From X23 sp050251575 (GTDB taxonomy: Bacteria > Bacillota > Clostridia > SK-Y3), in NCBI GenBank assembly GCA_050251575.1, contig JBFWMP010000052.1:1-16262 (forward strand): a stretch of 16,262 bases of DNA. The letters run 5' to 3'. A model generated the notes under the pieces. It was not told the origin of the DNA, searched no databases, and worked only from the letters and a program-made list of their open reading frames with translations. Of the stretch, positions 13,458 to 16,262 are shown piece by piece. Position 1 is the first letter of the stretch. Each line of letters starts with the position of its first letter. Position numbers and translations under genes: made by a program.

Positions 13458-13486
13458 TTGGAATACTAAAAATGTTTATTAATAAT
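13458..13486 (+). promoter_or_regulatory. Candidate cooS promoter
   Basis: TTGGAA (13458-13463), 17-bp spacer, AATAAT (13481-13486), just ahead of the AAAGGAGG ribosome binding site. Another TATAAT occurs at 13323-13328, so a longer leader is also possible. No CooA/Crp-type TGT-ACA site is clear. Confidence 0.4.
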
Positions 13487-13507
13487 ACTAACAAAGGAGG
13501 TTTTTCC

Positions 13508-15640
13508 ATGTCAGACCAAGATATTAAGAATTCTTATGAACGAAGTGCAGAAAGAATGAGGGGAGATAATAAGACTTTCGCATCTGCCCTTACAAGAGAT
13601 GATACTAATGATCCGATTGCCCATGAAGATATCCATCAGACTATTCATGTGGATTATGAAAGTATTGAGAAATCACCTTCTATGGAGCAGGTACATCAAT
13701 GGCAGAGAGATCATATCCAAAAAGATGACCAATCTAAAGAAGGCTATCCTTTAAACGTCATTATTGACCCAGCAATGAGAGAAATGTATCAGGTAGTACA
13801 TAATGCCGGGATGACCAATGTTTTCGACCGATTTAGTCAACAGCAGCCTACCCAGTGTAAATTTTGCATAGAGGGACTTTCCTGCCAGCTATGTGCTAAC
13901 GGTCCTTGCCGTATCAGTGCCAAAGTACCAAGGGGAACCTGTGGTGTAGATGCTCATACCATGGTTGCTAGAAACTTCGTATATCGTCATGTTACCATCG
14001 GCACATCAGCAAACATATTCCACTGTCACCAAGCGGCAAGAACATTAAAAGCTGCAGGTGAACATCCTGAAAGCGGCCTGAAAATCAGAGATCCAGAAAA
14101 ATTAAAGAAATATGCGGATATGGCTGGTTTAGATGCTAACCAACCTATTGAAAGGCTGGCAGTTGAATTTGCTGATTGGGTAATGGCAGATATTCACAGC
14201 CCCCACCATGTTCCGTCTAAAACTGTCGAAGCTTTTGCACCGACAAAACGAAAAGAGCTTTGGAGGAGCTTGGGTTTATTTCCGGGGGGTGGGTACAGCG
14301 AGGTCGCTTACGCACAAACCATGTGTATGACTAATTTCACCTCTGATCCGGTAGCATTCCTACTTACAAGTGTACGCCTTGGAATAGCCAATGAATATCA
14401 GGGCCTATTCTTATTGGATATTATTCAAGAAATATTAATGGGCACCCAGGAAATCGCTATGAAGAAACAAAATATGGGTCTCCTCAAAGAAAACATGATT
14501 AATGTTATTACAAACGGTCATATGCCTTTACTCGCTCATGTTGCTATTGATTTGGCTTCTACGGATGAATGGCAGCAAAAAGCAAGAACTGCCGGTGCAG
14601 AAGGCATCCAAATACTAGGGCACGTCTGTGAAGGACAGCAGCTTATTAACTATGAAGGAATGCATAATCAAGAAGGATACGGCGGTCAGGAAGGTGAGTG
14701 GCTATCACAGGAATATCTATTGGCTACCGGAGTCATAGACTTGTTTATGTTTGATTATAACTGTACTGTACCTACTATGCCTCTTTTTGCAAAAAGGTTT
14801 GGTACAAAGTTATTAAGTACACATCCGGTTATCAAGCTGCAGGGTACTGAAACATTAGACTTTGTCCCCGAAAAGATGGCAGAGCAGGCTGCTAAAGCAC
14901 TTGAAAAAGCAATTGAATCTTTTAAACAAAGAAAGGGCAACACTGAAAAGAAATACATTCCACCGCATACTTCAGACTGTATGATTGGATTCAGCACAGA
15001 ATCGGTAAAAAAAGCACTGGGAGGAAGTTTTAAGCCTCTTATTGAGCAAATTGCCAACGGTAATATCCGTGGAATCGCAACTATCGTCGGCTGTACTACA
15101 GCCCGCTACGGTCAAGGCGGAAGCAATATATTTAAAATCACACAAGGCTTGATTAAAAATAATATCCTCGTATTATCCGGAGGCTGCACCTCTGCGGTAA
15201 TGCAATATACAGGACTCACTAATCCTGAAGCTGCCAATGAAGCTGGAGAAGGTTTAAAAGCCGTATGTAAACAGTTAGGCATCCCTCCTGTACTTACCTA
15301 CGGTGCCTGCGTAGATATCGGAAAAATGACTCATACTGCAAAGGAACTTGCTGATGAATTAGGAGTAGATACCAATAAACTGCCACTGGTCATTGGCGCA
15401 CCTGAATATCTCGAACAAAAAGCTGTTGCAGATGCATGTACTGCTGTTGCATTAGGATGGCTGGTTCATGTGGCACCAGTTCCTTCCATCACCGGCAGCG
15501 ATGTAGTTGTAAAAATATTGACAGAGACCACCGAAACACTTGGATTAGGAAAAGTAGTAGTAGAAATGGATGCAGAGAAAACCATTCAAATTTATGTTGA
15601 TCATATTGAGAAAAAACGCAAAGAGCTAGGATTAAAATAA
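13508..15640 (+). CDS. cooS: Anaerobic Ni-Fe carbon monoxide dehydrogenase, divergent solitary type
   Basis: A 710-residue CODH catalytic subunit, oxidising CO to CO2 with release of two electrons, or the reverse. Cluster ligands: C117 and C120 (CKFC, D-cluster), C126, C129, C134 and C145 (CQLCANGPC...GTC, B-cluster), and for the Ni-Fe C-cluster H338 (GHMP), C374, C419 (DYNC), C529 (GCTTAR), C560 (GGCTSA) and C601 (GACVD), with the proton-relay Lys likely K638. Usual CooS proteins are near 630-640 residues; this one has about 75 extra N-terminal residues, polar and cysteine-free. The D-cluster pair spaced CX2C predicts a 2Fe-2S cluster, as described for Desulfovibrio vulgaris CODH. The ATG at 13508-13510 follows AAAGGAGG; an in-frame ATG 36 bp earlier would contain that site. 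No cooC, cooF or acetyl-CoA synthase gene is adjacent. Confidence 0.93.
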   Translation: MSDQDIKNSYERSAERMRGDNKTFASALTRDDTNDPIAHEDIHQTIHVDYESIEKSPSMEQVHQWQRDHIQKDDQSKEGYPLNVIIDPAMREMYQVVHNAGMTNVFDRFSQQQPTQCKFCIEGLSCQLCANGPCRISAKVPRGTCGVDAHTMVARNFVYRHVTIGTSANIFHCHQAARTLKAAGEHPESGLKIRDPEKLKKYADMAGLDANQPIERLAVEFADWVMADIHSPHHVPSKTVEAFAPTKRKELWRSLGLFPGGGYSEVAYAQTMCMTNFTSDPVAFLLTSVRLGIANEYQGLFLLDIIQEILMGTQEIAMKKQNMGLLKENMINVITNGHMPLLAHVAIDLASTDEWQQKARTAGAEGIQILGHVCEGQQLINYEGMHNQEGYGGQEGEWLSQEYLLATGVIDLFMFDYNCTVPTMPLFAKRFGTKLLSTHPVIKLQGTETLDFVPEKMAEQAAKALEKAIESFKQRKGNTEKKYIPPHTSDCMIGFSTESVKKALGGSFKPLIEQIANGNIRGIATIVGCTTARYGQGGSNIFKITQGLIKNNILVLSGGCTSAVMQYTGLTNPEAANEAGEGLKAVCKQLGIPPVLTYGACVDIGKMTHTAKELADELGVDTNKLPLVIGAPEYLEQKAVADACTAVALGWLVHVAPVPSITGSDVVVKILTETTETLGLGKVVVEMDAEKTIQIYVDHIEKKRKELGLK

Positions 15641-15691
15641 AATAAAATAAAACGCATAAAATCTTAAGATTTTATGCGTTTTATTTTATTT
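15640..15691. terminator. Bidirectional terminator, 52-bp perfect palindrome
   Basis: Both 26-bp arms match exactly around CTTAAG (15663-15668). Each arm has an ACGCATAAAAT-type core and an A-rich tail, so both strands read as a hairpin flanked by A and T tracts, the form of a two-way intrinsic terminator. It starts on the last base of the cooS stop and contains the stop of the convergent OmpA-type gene (15686-15688). Confidence 0.8.
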
Positions 15692-16261
15692 ACTTTTTTT
15701 AAGATAAGCGTCTACCCGCCTATTTAAAACTCGTCCTTTTTCCGTACTATTTTCTCCTAATGGATTTCTGGCTCCATTCCCTATTATCGTTATCCTATTC
15801 ATATCAATATTCCTATACTTCAAATATTCTGCAACTGCTCTAGCCCGTTCTAGAGATAATATATTTGCAAGCTTTGTATCCCCTTCAGCAGATAATGTTG
15901 CACAATTACCTTCTAAATATATCATATAGTCTTCTGAATTTTCAATAACATCTATCCAATCATCAATCTGTTGATATTCCTTTTGAGCAATCACAGCTGA
16001 ATCCGGTTCAAAATATGTAATCATCTTTGTTTGCAATGACGTATCTTTAATCAATACGTCCTTAGGCTTATCTATATCCTTGGGAACAGAAACATCTTCA
16101 TGTCCTATATCATTAACTTCTTGAGCACTTGTCATACCGTCTTGACTCTTACTATCTTGTTTTTCAAGTGCATTGTTGAATTTTGCGCCGATTAATATAA
16201 AAGCAAGTATAAAACAAGTAATGATGCTTTTTCCAAGGAAGGTTAACTTATATCTTACCAT
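15686..16261 (-). CDS. OmpA/MotB-type peptidoglycan-binding membrane protein (may be 5' partial)
   Basis: 191 visible residues: a short cytosolic start, one membrane helix (about 8-27), a charged linker to about residue 78, then an OmpA-like domain with ITYFEPDSAVI, YLEGNC, LSLERARAVAEYL, IIGNGARNP and GRVLNRRVDAYL. These are the family marks; the NRRV arginines normally contact the meso-diaminopimelate of peptidoglycan. The canonical GHTD is replaced here by GNCA. In a Gram-positive the domain would face the wall, anchoring the membrane protein to it. The ATG at 16259-16261 is one base from the window end, so the ribosome binding site cannot be seen and the gene may begin further right. Convergent with cooS; no functional link is implied. 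Confidence 0.75.
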   Translation of the reverse strand: MVRYKLTFLGKSIITCFILAFILIGAKFNNALEKQDSKSQDGMTSAQEVNDIGHEDVSVPKDIDKPKDVLIKDTSLQTKMITYFEPDSAVIAQKEYQQIDDWIDVIENSEDYMIYLEGNCATLSAEGDTKLANILSLERARAVAEYLKYRNIDMNRITIIGNGARNPLGENSTEKGRVLNRRVDAYLKKSK

Positions 16262-16262
16262 C

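Noticed and set aside
1..16262. CRISPR arrays, tRNA or rRNA genes, integrases or transposases
   Set aside because: No regularly spaced repeats, cloverleaf or rRNA-like sequence, and no recombinase motifs were found on either strand.

Overview
The window comes from a low-GC, anaerobic, endospore-forming bacterium, most likely a member of the Clostridia (Bacillota). The grounds are an oxygen-sensitive Ni-Fe carbon monoxide dehydrogenase, a SleL/YaaH-type spore cortex enzyme, paired DUF421/YetF membrane proteins with small CotF-like proteins, strong AGGAGG ribosome binding sites and several likely TTG/GTG starts. No rRNA, tRNA, CRISPR array or intact mobile element was seen. One 100-N scaffold gap (4155-4254) interrupts a gene cluster, so real distance and gene content there are unknown.

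Layout. (a) 1-200: a near-consensus leftward promoter with a G/C-rich inverted repeat like the CsoR copper operator, followed by what looks like the last 19 codons of a csoR-like gene. (b) 197-817: a METTL7/UbiE-like methyltransferase, preceded by 11-bp direct repeats. (c) 996-2854: a leftward operon of two DUF421 proteins and two tiny helical proteins, closed by a terminator. (d) 2864-3432: a decayed RnfC-like pseudogene and a long hairpin. (e) 6221-3433, leftward: an apparent metal-handling operon with an LDCC-motif microprotein, Lgt, an ICMT/PEMT-type membrane methyltransferase, a small membrane protein cut by the gap, a membrane-anchored THSVDL/GHH protein and a CCGG-headed microprotein. 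Divergent from it at 6564-6911 is a cytosolic Csp four-helix-bundle copper-storage protein with 19 cysteines. (f) 10138-6995, leftward: larE followed by two trans-sulfuration PLP enzymes, with a good promoter carrying two AT palindromes. (g) 11733-10453: LysM-LysM-GH18 spore cortex hydrolase with its own terminator. (h) 13261-11900: an APC amino-acid permease, divergent from (i) 13508-15640: a solitary, divergent CooS with an N-terminal extension and a CX2C D-cluster motif. (j) 15686-16261: an OmpA-type peptidoglycan-binding membrane protein at the window edge, convergent with cooS across a 52-bp perfect palindrome.

How the parts fit. Regions a, b and e share a metal (probably copper) theme, and 11-bp repeats of similar sequence lie upstream of both b and e, suggesting one OmpR-family regulator. 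The larE/trans-sulfuration operon links sulfide chemistry to LarE, here with the three-cysteine pattern of cluster-type LarE and without larA, larB or larC in view. The cooS gene has no cooC, cooF or hydrogenase partner in the window. Homology calls were made by eye from motifs; none was tested by a database search.
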